A stretch of 64,000 nt of DNA from an uncultured Pseudomonadota bacterium (GTDB taxonomy: Bacteria > Pseudomonadota > Gammaproteobacteria > Steroidobacterales > Steroidobacteraceae): the NCBI GenBank assembly GCA_903862885.1, contig CAIOZU010000025.1, positions 1 to 64,000 on the forward strand. The letters are read 5' to 3'. This document shows, piece by piece, positions 1 to 9,101 of the stretch. Every line of letters begins with the position of its first letter. The first letter of the stretch is position 1. Under the pieces are notes generated by a model. That model searched no databases. It saw nothing but the letters and a program-made list of their open reading frames with translations, and had not been told where the DNA came from. The translations under genes and the position numbers were made by a program.

Positions 1-816
1 CTTGATATTTACGAGAGTTACAAAAACTCACCTTATTTATCAATCAAATGGTCATCGTATTTCCAAGTGTATGCTGAGCTTTTCGAGCAATACAGGGATA
101 AGCCGATGACTTTTGTGGAGGTTGGGGTCTCCAATGGTGGTTCTTTGTTCATGTGGCGAGATTATTTTGGGCCGAAGGCTCGCGTCATTGGAATTGATCT
201 GAATCCGCTCGCTAAGAAGTGGGAACAAGAAGGCTTTGAAATTCACATCGGAGATCAGAGCGACCCTATTTTCTGGGAGACATTTTTTGCAAGTGTAGGA
301 TTGGTTGATGTTGTCTTAGACGATGGCGGGCACAGGTTCGAGCAGCAAATTGTCACGGCGCATCACTGTATTGCAGGCATTAGAGATGGTGGTCTAATGA
401 TTGTGGAAGATACGCATACAAACTATTTATCAGAGTTTGGTTATCCCTCGAAATATTCATTCATTGAATGGGCAAGGGGACTGATTGACAATATTAATTC
501 TCGCCATTTTTCCGCAGCAAAAATGTCTAAGCGTGCTTACAAAGACAGTATTTACTCGGTCGAGTTCTTCGAATCCATAGTGGCTTTTAAAATCGATCGA
601 AAAAAATGTTTTGACAACGAGTGGACTTCTAACGATGGCATCACGTGTCAAGCAGAGGATTTTCGATTTAAGGGGTCAGTGATTGAAAGGCTGAATCGGC
701 TGGCTTCGATATTTTCGTTCTTAAAAATCCTGCCTGGCTTGACGGCTATAAAAAATATGTGCTTCAGACGCTACACGGCTTACTGTATGAAGAAAAAAGT
801 GAGCAGGTATTTTTGA
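1..816 (+). CDS. SAM-dependent methyltransferase, MycE/TylE-like sugar O-methyltransferase family (5' end cut by window)
   Basis: The reading frame is open from base 1, so the gene starts before the window; a GTG at 67 is only an internal in-frame codon, because the upstream residues (LSIKWSSYF) already look like family sequence. A class I SAM-binding glycine motif (FVEVGVSNGGS) is followed by the acidic strand end GIDLNP, then LDDGGH and VEDTHTNY. The last two resemble the metal-binding and catalytic segments (DDGSH, EDTQT) of macrolide sugar O-methyltransferases such as MycE, so methylation of a sugar hydroxyl is plausible. The C-terminal tail is basic. The gene is visibly AT-richer than everything to its right, suggesting an accessory polysaccharide or natural-product locus to the left. 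The family is fairly sure; the substrate is unknown. Confidence 0.8.
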   Translation, partial: LDIYESYKNSPYLSIKWSSYFQVYAELFEQYRDKPMTFVEVGVSNGGSLFMWRDYFGPKARVIGIDLNPLAKKWEQEGFEIHIGDQSDPIFWETFFASVGLVDVVLDDGGHRFEQQIVTAHHCIAGIRDGGLMIVEDTHTNYLSEFGYPSKYSFIEWARGLIDNINSRHFSAAKMSKRAYKDSIYSVEFFESIVAFKIDRKKCFDNEWTSNDGITCQAEDFRFKGSVIERLNRLASIFSFLKILPGLTAIKNMCFRRYTAYCMKKKVSRYF

Positions 817-1017
817 AGTCGCGCTTGCGTTTTGGGGCATTGCATCAGAAAACGGCGAGGTCGCGCGCAAGGCGTGAGCGCTGCTGATCGGTGGATCTTA
901 ACCAGAGATGCGGCCTCTGCTCAATCGACGCATTAACTCACTCGCCAGTGGAAGTGGTGACACCAAAAAGAAAGGCGCCCGAAGGCGCCTTTCTCTCGAC
1001 TCTAAACGTTTCTCAAT
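817..1017. other. Intergenic region between convergent methyltransferase and hppA genes
   Basis: No credible gene is visible. The only structure I see is the strong hairpin at 970-993, which terminates hppA. The compositional change from the AT-rich methyltransferase to GC-rich core DNA falls here. Confidence 0.5.
965..993 (-). terminator. Rho-independent terminator of hppA
   Basis: A perfect 10-bp stem (970-979 with 984-993) closes a four-base loop that reads TTCG on the minus strand. It is followed on that strand by TTTTT (969-965). It lies 25 bases past the hppA stop codon. Confidence 0.9.
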
Positions 1018-3075
1018 TTAGAGTAGTGGCACGAGCAGCAAGGCCACAATGTTGATGATCTTGATCAACGGGTTGATGGCAGGACCCGCGGTGTCCTTGT
1101 AAGGATCGCCGACGGTGTCACCCGTGACGGCAGCTTTATGGGTCTCAGAACCCTTGCCGCCAAAGTGACCTTCCTCAATGTACTTCTTGGCATTGTCCCA
1201 AGCACCGCCGCCGGTGCACATGGAAATCGCCACGAACAAGCCTGTGACAATCGTACCGATCAGCAAGCCACCCAAGGCACGAATGCCAGCGCCTGGGCCC
1301 ATCAGGTAGTTCATGCCAAAACCAATGATCACAGGTACCAAGATAGGTAGCAGTGACGGCACGATCATTTCCTTAATGGCCGCGCGGGTCAGCATGTCGA
1401 CCGCACGACCATATTCAGGCTTCGCGGTGCCCGCCATGATGCCGGGGATCTCCTTGAACTGCCGACGCACTTCAACGACCACGGCACCGGCTGCGCGACC
1501 CACGGCTTCCATCGCCATGGCACCGAACAGATAAGGCACCAGACCACCAATGAACAAGCCAATGATGACCGAGGGGTCAGACAGTGAGAACGCTTCGAGT
1601 TTGCCTAAGGCATCCAAGTTATGCGTGTAGTCCGCAAACAGCACGAGAGCGGCAAGGCCCGCGGAACCAATGGCGTAGCCTTTGGTGACGGCTTTGGTGG
1701 TGTTACCCACCGCATCGAGTGCATCCGTGACCTGACGGACTTCCTTAGGAAGACCTGCCATTTCAGCGATACCACCGCCGTTGTCGGTGATCGGACCATA
1801 GGCATCTAGTGCCACGATCATGCCAGTCATCGACAGCATGGCGGTCGCCGCAATCGCGATGCCATACAGGCCTTCACCGGTGGCAGCACTTTCACCTAAG
1901 GTGTAGGCGCCGAAGATGGCCAGACACACGGCAAGCACCGGCAAGGCAGTAGATTTCATGGAAATCGCTAAGCCGGCAATCACGTTGGTACCGTGACCGG
2001 TTTGTGAGGCGGCTGCCACGTAGCGCACCGGACCATATTCTGTCGCCGTGTAGTACTCAGTGATGACGATCATGGCGGCGGTTAAGGCCAGCCCAATCAG
2101 TGAGCAGAAGAACAAGGGCAGTGCCTGCTCACCCATCATGTCCTGCGCAATGAAGTAGAAGGCGATGGCAGCGATGACGCCGGATACCATCACGCCGCGA
2201 TACAGCGCGTTCATAATTTTACCGCCGTCGTACGCCTTCACAAAGAAGGTACCGACGATGGAGGCGACGATCGACACGGAGCCTAAGACCAGCGGGAACA
2301 AGATGGCGTTCGTGCCCAAGACTTTCACGGTAAGACCCGCTAACACCATGGTGGCCACGACCGTGACCGCATAGGTTTCAAACAAGTCAGCCGCCATGCC
2401 GGCGCAGTCACCCACGTTGTCACCGACGTTGTCAGCGATCACGGCTGGGTTTCTAGGGTCATCTTCCGGAATACCGGCTTCGACCTTACCGACCAGATCC
2501 GCACCGACATCGGCGCCTTTGGTGAAGATGCCGCCGCCCAAGCGCGCGAAAATGGAGATCAGTGAGCCACCAAAGGCCAAGCCGATCAATGAGTGCAGTG
2601 CCTGATCTTCGTCGCCCAGATAGTTCAGCATGATGCCGTAGTAGCTAGCGACACCGAGAAGGCCTAAGCCCACCACCAGCATGCCGGTGATCGCACCGCC
2701 ACGAAACGCGACCGCTAAGGCGGGGTTTAACCCGATGCTCGCGGCGTGTGCCGTGCGCACATTGGCGCGAACCGATACGTTCATGCCGATGTAACCGGCG
2801 AGCCCTGAGAGGACCGCACCGACTAAGAAGCCACCAGCGGTTGGCCAGTTCAAGCCAAAGCCTAAGAGAACAAATAAGACGGCGCCGACGAAAGCAATGG
2901 TGGCGTACTGACGATTCAAGAAGGCATTCGCACCCGCTTGAATGGCAGCGGCGATTTCTCGCATGCGCTCGTTACCCGTCGGTTGGGCGACGATCCAGCG
3001 GGCGGCCCATACCCCATAGAGAATAGCGAGAACGCTCGCGCCGATTGCGAGCCAGAGTGCGTAATTACTCAGCAT
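1018..3075 (-). CDS. hppA: K+-independent, proton-pumping membrane pyrophosphatase
   Basis: This 685-residue integral membrane enzyme hydrolyses cytoplasmic pyrophosphate and pumps protons outward across the inner membrane. It has the many hydrophobic segments and usual length of the family. The substrate and Mg-binding segment ([11 protein letters not shown], then [12 protein letters not shown]) and the C-terminal segment [14 protein letters not shown] are intact. The segment [10 protein letters not shown] carries lysine where K+-dependent enzymes carry alanine, which marks the K+-independent proton-pumping class (as in Rhodospirillum rubrum). It lies 137 bases downstream of the PPi-dependent phosphofructokinase gene on the same strand, so the two may be co-transcribed, though an AT-rich stretch between them could hold a separate promoter. 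Confidence 0.97.
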   Translation of the reverse strand: MLSNYALWLAIGASVLAILYGVWAARWIVAQPTGNERMREIAAAIQAGANAFLNRQYATIAFVGAVLFVLLGFGLNWPTAGGFLVGAVLSGLAGYIGMNVSVRANVRTAHAASIGLNPALAVAFRGGAITGMLVVGLGLLGVASYYGIMLNYLGDEDQALHSLIGLAFGGSLISIFARLGGGIFTKGADVGADLVGKVEAGIPEDDPRNPAVIADNVGDNVGDCAGMAADLFETYAVTVVATMVLAGLTVKVLGTNAILFPLVLGSVSIVASIVGTFFVKAYDGGKIMNALYRGVMVSGVIAAIAFYFIAQDMMGEQALPLFFCSLIGLALTAAMIVITEYYTATEYGPVRYVAAASQTGHGTNVIAGLAISMKSTALPVLAVCLAIFGAYTLGESAATGEGLYGIAIAATAMLSMTGMIVALDAYGPITDNGGGIAEMAGLPKEVRQVTDALDAVGNTTKAVTKGYAIGSAGLAALVLFADYTHNLDALGKLEAFSLSDPSVIIGLFIGGLVPYLFGAMAMEAVGRAAGAVVVEVRRQFKEIPGIMAGTAKPEYGRAVDMLTRAAIKEMIVPSLLPILVPVIIGFGMNYLMGPGAGIRALGGLLIGTIVTGLFVAISMCTGGGAWDNAKKYIEEGHFGGKGSETHKAAVTGDTVGDPYKDTAGPAINPLIKIINIVALLLVPLL

Positions 3076-3138
3076 GAAGTCAGTCTCCCCAGTTTAAGTC
3101 TCGAGTTCAAAGTGATCGTGTGGCGGTCAAAAAACAAT

Positions 3139-3192
3139 AATATTGGCTAACATTGCTATAAGTATATGAAAATTATAATTTTTTCAAGCAAA
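3139..3192 (-). promoter_or_regulatory. AT-rich putative promoter region of hppA
   Basis: This is an unusually AT-rich stretch in otherwise GC-rich DNA, between pfp and hppA. On the minus strand it contains TATAAT (3177-3172) and a nearby TATACT, with TTGCTT or TTGAAA just upstream, but no pair has ideal 17-base spacing. An independent hppA promoter is plausible; the exact elements are not settled. Confidence 0.4.
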
Positions 3193-3212
3193 GTCCCGTC
3201 GCGGGTGGCAGA

Positions 3213-4496
3213 TTATACCTTGAAGCGCGTTTTCAGCTTGCGCTTCACTGCTTTGTTTTTGAGTTTCACATAGACCGGCAGCCCCTCCTTGAAGGGCGGG
3301 TAGTCCTCACCGGCAATCAGTGGTGACAAATAGCGTCGGCAGGCCGCTGTGATGCCAAAGCCATCGGCCGTCACAAAGCGCCTCGGGACTTTTTTCTCTA
3401 CATTGGCGACTGCGCTCAACGGCGCGGGCGCGATGGTCCAACGATAGGGCTTGTCCGATTGCCGCACGATCACCGGCAAGACAGCATTTTTACCCTGAAT
3501 CGCAAACTCCACGGCCGCTTGACCGACCGCATAGGCTTGGTCAACGTCCGTTTTAGAGGCGATATGTCGGGCGGCCCGCTGCAGATAATCTGCCACCGCC
3601 CAGTGGTGCTTGTAGCCCAGATCGTCTTTGACGATGCGCGCGATCTCAGGCGCTGCACCGCCTAATTGTGCATGACCGAAGGCGTCGACCGTGGTGCCTT
3701 CCGCTAGGAATTTACCATTGGGTCCTTTAACCCCTTCAGAGACCACAATCACGCAAAAGCCTTGTTTGGCGACACAGGCTTTGACGCGCGCCACAAATTT
3801 GGCGCGGTTAAACGTGATTTCTGGGAACAAAATGATGTGCGGGGCTTGCTCGCGCGTGCCGCCAGCCAATCCCGCGGCCGCGGCGATCCAGCCGGCATGA
3901 CGCCCCATGACCTCGAGAATAAAGACTTTCGTTGATGTTCGTGCCATAGAGGCCACATCGAGGGCGGCTTCTTGAGTGGACACCGCCACGTATTTTGCGA
4001 CGGATCCGAAGCCTGGACAGCAGTCTGTGATGGGTAGGTCGTTGTCGACGGTTTTAGGGACGCCGACGCAGATAATCGGATAGTTCAGTTCGGTGCTAAT
4101 CGCGGACACTTTGTGGGCCGTGTCCATCGAGTCATTGCCCCCGTTGTAAAAAAAGTAGCCGATGTTATGGGCGCGAAACACCTCGATTAAGCGCTCATAT
4201 TTAGCGCGATCTTGTTCGATGCTTTTAAGCTTGTAACGTGCCGATCCAAACGCACCGGAGGGGGTATGGCGCAAGGCCTTGATCGATGCGGTGCTCTCCT
4301 GACTGGTGTCAATGAGATCCTCCGTTAACGCACCGACGATGCCGTGCCGACCGGCGTATAGAGTGCCGATGTGTTTGCGGTGTTTGCGGCAGGCGTCGAT
4401 GACGCCGGCGGCAGACGCGTTGATCACGGCGGTGACCCCGCCGGATTGGGCGTAAAACGCGTTGCGGACAGTCGGGGTTTTGCTCTTCTTGGGCAT
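3213..4496 (-). CDS. pfp: Pyrophosphate-dependent 6-phosphofructokinase
   Basis: The enzyme interconverts fructose 6-phosphate and fructose 1,6-bisphosphate using PPi/Pi, so it can serve both glycolysis and gluconeogenesis in the cytoplasm. The 427-residue protein shows GGNDS (119-123) with aspartate at 122 and PKTVDND (147-153) with lysine at 148. ATP-dependent enzymes have glycine at both of these positions, and the Asp/Lys pair is the accepted PPi signature. MGRHAGW, the sugar-phosphate site, is present. The first two residues of GGDDS are standard while N121 replaces the usual Asp. It is followed by hppA, which consumes or recovers PPi. A 160-residue antisense-frame ORF over its 5' end is a shadow. 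Confidence 0.95.
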   Translation of the reverse strand: MPKKSKTPTVRNAFYAQSGGVTAVINASAAGVIDACRKHRKHIGTLYAGRHGIVGALTEDLIDTSQESTASIKALRHTPSGAFGSARYKLKSIEQDRAKYERLIEVFRAHNIGYFFYNGGNDSMDTAHKVSAISTELNYPIICVGVPKTVDNDLPITDCCPGFGSVAKYVAVSTQEAALDVASMARTSTKVFILEVMGRHAGWIAAAAGLAGGTREQAPHIILFPEITFNRAKFVARVKACVAKQGFCVIVVSEGVKGPNGKFLAEGTTVDAFGHAQLGGAAPEIARIVKDDLGYKHHWAVADYLQRAARHIASKTDVDQAYAVGQAAVEFAIQGKNAVLPVIVRQSDKPYRWTIAPAPLSAVANVEKKVPRRFVTADGFGITAACRRYLSPLIAGEDYPPFKEGLPVYVKLKNKAVKRKLKTRFKV

Positions 4497-4747
4497 AGGA
4501 GGTTCGGATCCTTGTCAGTAGCGGGAAGGATACCTGCTCGGTGGCCATGACAAAATGCCTAAACGCACGCGCCCTTGCCGCGAACAGGTCAGGGGGGGTC
4601 GCCTCTGGACTGAATCGGGCCCGAGAGGGGGCGGTTGGCACTTGAGCATTTGACGCCTTACCAAGTGGCCGTGCAGCATAGCCCCTGACGCGTCCTGATC
4701 CGTGGCCCCCGAGGGGAGCCGTCAGTTCGCCTTCTATGGAAATTATT

Positions 4748-5416
4748 ATGCGAATTGTGCTCTTGGGGGCGCCTGGGTCTGGCAAAGGCACTCAGGCACA
4801 GCGGCTGATTGAGAAGTATGGGGTGCCACAGATCTCCACGGGCGATCTATTGCGCGCGGCGGTGGCGCAGGGCACGCCGTTGGGTTTGCACGCCAAAGCG
4901 ACCATGGACGCCGGTCGCTTGGTCGATGACGCCACCATGTTGGGCATCATTCGTGAGCGGTTGGATGCACCAGACACCGCCGCCGGATTCATCTTGGACG
5001 GATTCCCGCGCACGATCCCGCAGGCAGATGGTCTAACGGCCCTGTTGGCGGCCATCCATCGGCCGCTCGAGGCGGTGGTGTTGATGGCGGTGGACCCAGA
5101 TCTGCTCTTTAAGCGGCTGACTGGTCGTCGGACCTGCCGTGCTTGTGGCCGCGTGTTTAACGTGTTCACTGCCCCGCCGCCTACGCCCGCACCGTGTGAG
5201 GGCCAGTGTGTGACGCCGGATCTATTTCAGCGGCCTGATGACAGTGAAGCGACGATTGGCAAGCGGCTTGAAGTGTATGAGTCGCAGACGCGACCATTGG
5301 CTGATTATTATGAAACGCGGCATTTATTGGCGCGGGTGGATGCGGATGGCGACATTGACGTCGTGACCGCGCGTCTTGAGTCTGCGCTCGCGGCTTTAAA
5401 GCAAGCGCGTCACTAG
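4748..5416 (+). CDS. adk: Adenylate kinase with cysteine-rich LID
   Basis: It converts AMP and ATP to two ADP in the cytoplasm. I chose the ATG at 4748 rather than the in-frame ATG at 4736 because it gives the canonical MRIVLLGAPGSGKGTQ P-loop start; the product is 222 residues. The NMP-binding segment (STGDLLR) and DGFPRT are present. The LID domain has CRAC, 16 residues, then CEGQC, so it carries four cysteines like zinc-binding adenylate kinases, but the second pair is spaced by three residues instead of two. The 240 bases upstream, between it and divergent pfp, hold no gene; TTGAGC and TTGACG elements occur there but no convincing -10 partner. Confidence 0.97.
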   Translation: MRIVLLGAPGSGKGTQAQRLIEKYGVPQISTGDLLRAAVAQGTPLGLHAKATMDAGRLVDDATMLGIIRERLDAPDTAAGFILDGFPRTIPQADGLTALLAAIHRPLEAVVLMAVDPDLLFKRLTGRRTCRACGRVFNVFTAPPPTPAPCEGQCVTPDLFQRPDDSEATIGKRLEVYESQTRPLADYYETRHLLARVDADGDIDVVTARLESALAALKQARH

Positions 5417-5436
5417 CGCGTCACATTGCGCGATCC

Positions 5437-6537
5437 TTAGTGGGCCGTCAGACAGGTGCGCAGATCCGTCTCCAGCGTCTGCAGTCGCCAGCCATTCAGT
5501 ACCTGCTCTAGCGCGTCGCCGCGCGCGAGCCGTTTGAGGTCACGGCTGGTGGCCAATACCTCGGGTGCCATCGCCAGCCGCGTGGCGTGTTGGCGTACAC
5601 ACTCGGTCAGTGCATTGGCGCGTGCGCGCTCTGCGGCGCTGGGCTTGAGATCAATGCGCTGTACCACACCCTCTAAAGGCCATTGAGTGGCGAGGGCTAA
5701 GGTGTCTAACAGCTCGTCGCAGAGTGTTTGCGCACTAGCCGATGGCATCGCATCTAGCGCTTGTAAGGTGTTGAGATCGCGCGGCGGTGAGCGCGCGATC
5801 AGCCTGAGGACGTCATCTGTCATGACCCAACCACGCGGTAAATTACGCTGTGCGGCACGGGTTTCTCGCCAAGCGGACAGCTGTCGCAGGCGCTGCTGTT
5901 CGGGGATGGGGAGTGATTCGGAGCCTTTGAGTCGTTGCCATGCGTCTTTTGGATCTACTCGGTAAAGCTTGGGATCGCTCAGGTTTGCTAGGTCCTCTTG
6001 CAGCCAATGGCTGCGCCCGAGGCTGTCGAGCTTAGCGTCCAGTCGCGCGGCCAATGGCAACAGCCAGCGCACGTCATCCGCCGCATAGTCTAGCTGCGCG
6101 GCGGATAACGGGCGTCGAGTCCAGTCGGTTCTCGACTGGGTTTTTTCAAGCACCACACCGAGTTCCTGGCGTACTAAATCACCGTAGCCGATTTGCGGCG
6201 CATAGCCGACGAGGCCAGCGGCGATTTGCGTGTCGAGTACCGGCGCGAGGGGTGTGTCAGTGAGTGGCAACAGGACCTCGATATCCTGACGTGCGGCGTG
6301 CAGCACTTTGGTTTGACTCGGGCTGTTAAACAGTGATCCCAACAGCGCGGCCGGCAGCTGGGCCAGTGGATCGATCAGGTGGATGCTGTCGTGATCCGCG
6401 AGCTGCACCAGCGCGAGTTCAGCGAAGTAGGTGCGTTCACGCATGAACTCGGTGTCCAGTGCCAGACGGGGCGCGTTTTTGAGACGATCGATGGTCTCTT
6501 TCAGTGCGGCTTCATCGGTAATCGGGTGGTCAGGCAC
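5437..6537 (-). CDS. rnd: Ribonuclease D
   Basis: This 366-residue 3'-5' exoribonuclease trims tRNA and other small RNA ends. The DEDDy catalytic domain is at the N terminus: ALDTEF supplies Asp28 and Glu30, VLDTQ supplies the second-motif Asp, and YAADDVRW supplies the Tyr/Asp of motif III. An HRDC-type domain follows (around residues 215-290). It converges with adk, separated by 20 bases with no hairpin visible. Confidence 0.95.
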   Translation of the reverse strand: MPDHPITDEAALKETIDRLKNAPRLALDTEFMRERTYFAELALVQLADHDSIHLIDPLAQLPAALLGSLFNSPSQTKVLHAARQDIEVLLPLTDTPLAPVLDTQIAAGLVGYAPQIGYGDLVRQELGVVLEKTQSRTDWTRRPLSAAQLDYAADDVRWLLPLAARLDAKLDSLGRSHWLQEDLANLSDPKLYRVDPKDAWQRLKGSESLPIPEQQRLRQLSAWRETRAAQRNLPRGWVMTDDVLRLIARSPPRDLNTLQALDAMPSASAQTLCDELLDTLALATQWPLEGVVQRIDLKPSAAERARANALTECVRQHATRLAMAPEVLATSRDLKRLARGDALEQVLNGWRLQTLETDLRTCLTAH

Positions 6538-6612
6538 GGCACATCCCTAGCGGCGGGTTACAATTTAGCCATTATGGGGTCGCGGCGGCCTGATCCCTAA
6601 TCAGGGGGCGAT

Positions 6613-7128
6613 ATGCGTGGGTGGCTGAGGGTGTTCTGGGGCATTTTATGTTGGCGACGCGGCCCTCGCGACTTGCCGGCATCCCATGCCGTGCTAGCCC
6701 TCGCCGCTCTGGCTTACTTGCTGACCAGTTGGGCGCAAGCGGCTTTAGTGTATGGCGCGGCAGACGCCCCTTCGTTGGCGGTGGGCGATCTTGCATTGAC
6801 GGGGGCGGTGAGTAGCGTGTGCCTGCTGCCGGGCCGGCGCTGGACGCGTGTGCCACAAACCCTGTCGGCGGTATTGGGTGCCGAGGCGTTGCTTTCGCTT
6901 CCGATGATCATCTTGCTGCTGATCCATCCGGTCGGCGCGGCGCAGGGCACATCGGCTATTCTTTCGTTGGTGTCGCTGCTTGGGTTGGTGTGGTCGGCGC
7001 TGGTCATGGCAAAAATTATCAGTGATGCCATGGACAAGCCTTTGGTATTGGCTATGGGGATCACCTTGATTTATTTTTCATTGAGCTATCTGCTGCTCGA
7101 TCCAATGTCACACCGGATGGGGGGTTGA
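6613..7128 (+). CDS. Unknown multi-pass inner membrane protein upstream of mpl
   Basis: I do not recognise a named family. The 171-residue product has a short basic N terminus (WRRGPRD), then about four to five hydrophobic segments (roughly residues 25-45, 57-72, 85-110, 118-137 and 145-162). No catalytic motif is apparent. Its stop overlaps the mpl start by one base (TGATG), so it is very probably translated together with mpl, which suggests but does not show a link to cell wall recycling. Its general look is like small YIP1-type membrane proteins, but that is a guess. Confidence 0.75.
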   Translation: MRGWLRVFWGILCWRRGPRDLPASHAVLALAALAYLLTSWAQAALVYGAADAPSLAVGDLALTGAVSSVCLLPGRRWTRVPQTLSAVLGAEALLSLPMIILLLIHPVGAAQGTSAILSLVSLLGLVWSALVMAKIISDAMDKPLVLAMGITLIYFSLSYLLLDPMSHRMGG

Positions 7129-8492
7129 TGCGCGTTCATATCTTAGGCATCTGCGGTACGTTCATGGGGGGTATCGCGGCATTAGCCGTGGAGGCGGGCC
7201 ACGAGGTCACCGGCTCCGATCTCCATGTTTATCCGCCGATGAGTACGCAGCTGGAAGCCTTGGGCATTCAGTTGACGCACGGTTGGGATCCAAGCCAGTT
7301 CAGTCCAGCACCGGATGTGGTGATCGTGGGCAATGCGTTATCACGTGGCAACCCGGCGGTGGAGTATCTGCTCAACAGCGGCTTGCCTTATGTTTCAGGT
7401 CCCGCGTGGCTTGCCCACTACGTGCTGCAGGATCGCTGGGTGCTTGCGGTGGCGGGAACGCATGGCAAGACCACCACCTCCAGTATTTTGACGTGGATAT
7501 TAGAGTTCGCCGGTTTAAGCCCTGGGTTTTTGATCGGCGGTGTGCCCGGTAATTTCTTAACCTCCGCGCGCCTCGGCTCACCCCCCTTTTTTGTGGTGGA
7601 GGCCGATGAATATGACACGGCATTTTTTGATAAGCGTGCCAAGTTCGTGCACTACCGAGCACGTACCGCGATATTGAATAATCTTGAATATGATCATGCG
7701 GATATTTATCCGGATGTCGCCAGCATCCGTCGCATGTTTCATCAGTGGGTGCGGACCGTCCCGAGTGAGGGGCGTCTGATCGTTCGCGATGATGACTCGG
7801 AGCTTGCCCAAACATTGGCATTGGGTGCTTGGACGCCCACCGAATCGTTTGGGCGCAGCGCGATGGCCCAATGGCAGGTCAGGCCACGCGCACTCGATTG
7901 GTCGTCTTTTGAGGTGTGGCACGCCGGTGAGTGCATGGGTTTAGCTCAGTGGAACGTCTTTGGTGCGCATAATGCCGACAATGCGCTGGCGGCGATCATA
8001 GCCGCCCGTCATGCGGGCGTACCATTGGATGTGGCGTTAGCGGCGCTGGGTTCTTTTAAGAACACGCGTCGACGACTGGAAAACCGCGGTATCGTTCGGG
8101 ATATCACGGTTTATGATGATTTCGCGCATCATCCCACAGCGATCGTAGCCACCATTGAGGCCCTACGCAGTCGCGTGGGTAAGGCGCGCGTGCTGGCGGT
8201 TCTTGAGCCTCGCTCGGCCACCATGCGCATGGGCGTGCATCGCGATACGTTGGCGGCTTCCTTGCAAGGTGCGGATCAGGTTTATCTGTACGCCAGTCCT
8301 GATATCGGTTGGGATGTGGCGGGGGTGGCGAAGGCGTTGGGCACTCGGGCGACGTCAGTGCATACGCTGCCTGATTTAGTGCAGTCGATAATTAAAGAGG
8401 CACGGCCGGGAGATCACATCTTGGTGATGAGTAACGGGGGTTTCGGTGGCTTACATGAAAAGCTACTGTCGGCACTTCAGGTCGGTGCTTAA
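7128..8492 (+). CDS. mpl: UDP-N-acetylmuramate:L-alanyl-gamma-D-glutamyl-meso-diaminopimelate ligase
   Basis: It attaches recycled murein tripeptide directly to UDP-MurNAc in the cytoplasm, bypassing MurC, MurD and MurE. The start at ATG 7128 gives MRVHILGICGTFMGG, matching the family N terminus; an in-frame TTG at 7125 is possible but less likely. The Mur-ligase ATP site (AVAGTHGKTTT), the VEADEYDTAFF and NNLEYDHADIY segments, and YDDFAHHPTAI in the C-terminal domain are all present. The length of 454 residues is typical. It overlaps the preceding membrane protein gene by one base. Confidence 0.97.
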   Translation: MRVHILGICGTFMGGIAALAVEAGHEVTGSDLHVYPPMSTQLEALGIQLTHGWDPSQFSPAPDVVIVGNALSRGNPAVEYLLNSGLPYVSGPAWLAHYVLQDRWVLAVAGTHGKTTTSSILTWILEFAGLSPGFLIGGVPGNFLTSARLGSPPFFVVEADEYDTAFFDKRAKFVHYRARTAILNNLEYDHADIYPDVASIRRMFHQWVRTVPSEGRLIVRDDDSELAQTLALGAWTPTESFGRSAMAQWQVRPRALDWSSFEVWHAGECMGLAQWNVFGAHNADNALAAIIAARHAGVPLDVALAALGSFKNTRRRLENRGIVRDITVYDDFAHHPTAIVATIEALRSRVGKARVLAVLEPRSATMRMGVHRDTLAASLQGADQVYLYASPDIGWDVAGVAKALGTRATSVHTLPDLVQSIIKEARPGDHILVMSNGGFGGLHEKLLSALQVGA

Positions 8493-8498
8493 GCGCTT

Positions 8499-9086
8499 AT
8501 GCGGACCTTGCCGTTATTTCCATTGGGCAGTGTGTTGTTTCCTAACGGACCGCTGTCCTTGCGTATTTTTGAGCCCCGTTATGTGGACATGGTCAGCCGT
8601 TGTATGCGGGAAAACATCGGCTTTGTAGTGACTTTGCTGGTGGATGGTCCCTCGGTCGATCGGGCGTCCAGTTATGCCGCAGCGATCGGTACGGAGGCGC
8701 GCATTGTCGATTTCAATCGACTCGATGATGGTCTTTTGGGCATTAGTTGTTTGGGTGCAAGCCGCGTGCGTGTGTTGCGCAGTTGGCGTGAGTCGGATGG
8801 TCTCAATATGGGTGAGATCATCGACCTACCGGATACCGAGGAAGGCCCGATCCCTGAGCAGTGTCGTTATTTGGTAGATATCCTAAGACGCGTTTATCCT
8901 GATTTAGGCGAGCCCTATGCCGCCTTGGAGCCACGTTGGCAGGAAGCGGGTTGGGTTGCTGATCGCTTAGCTGAGATTGCGCCTTTGGAGTCTACGGTTC
9001 GTCAGCGGTTGCTTGAGCAACTCGATCCGATCGGCCGTCTAGAGTTTTTAAGTCCGTTGATTCGGATCGCCAAAACGGACGCTTAG
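8499..9086 (+). CDS. LON N-terminal (substrate-binding) domain protein
   Basis: The 195-residue protein starts LPLFPLGSVLFPNGPL and continues RIFEPRY, the characteristic opening of the Lon substrate-binding domain. No AAA+ or protease domain follows, so this is a stand-alone LON-N protein of the YcaL/peptidase S16 N-domain type. Such proteins are widespread, and their role is not established. It begins six bases after mpl stops and is probably in the same transcript. Confidence 0.88.
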   Translation: MRTLPLFPLGSVLFPNGPLSLRIFEPRYVDMVSRCMRENIGFVVTLLVDGPSVDRASSYAAAIGTEARIVDFNRLDDGLLGISCLGASRVRVLRSWRESDGLNMGEIIDLPDTEEGPIPEQCRYLVDILRRVYPDLGEPYAALEPRWQEAGWVADRLAEIAPLESTVRQRLLEQLDPIGRLEFLSPLIRIAKTDA

Positions 9087-9101
9087 GCGTTGATGTTGCT
9101 G

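Noticed and set aside
4309-4791. 160-residue minus-strand ORF over the 5' ends of pfp and adk
   Set aside because: Its first part is low-complexity arginine/proline-rich and it overlaps two well-supported genes.
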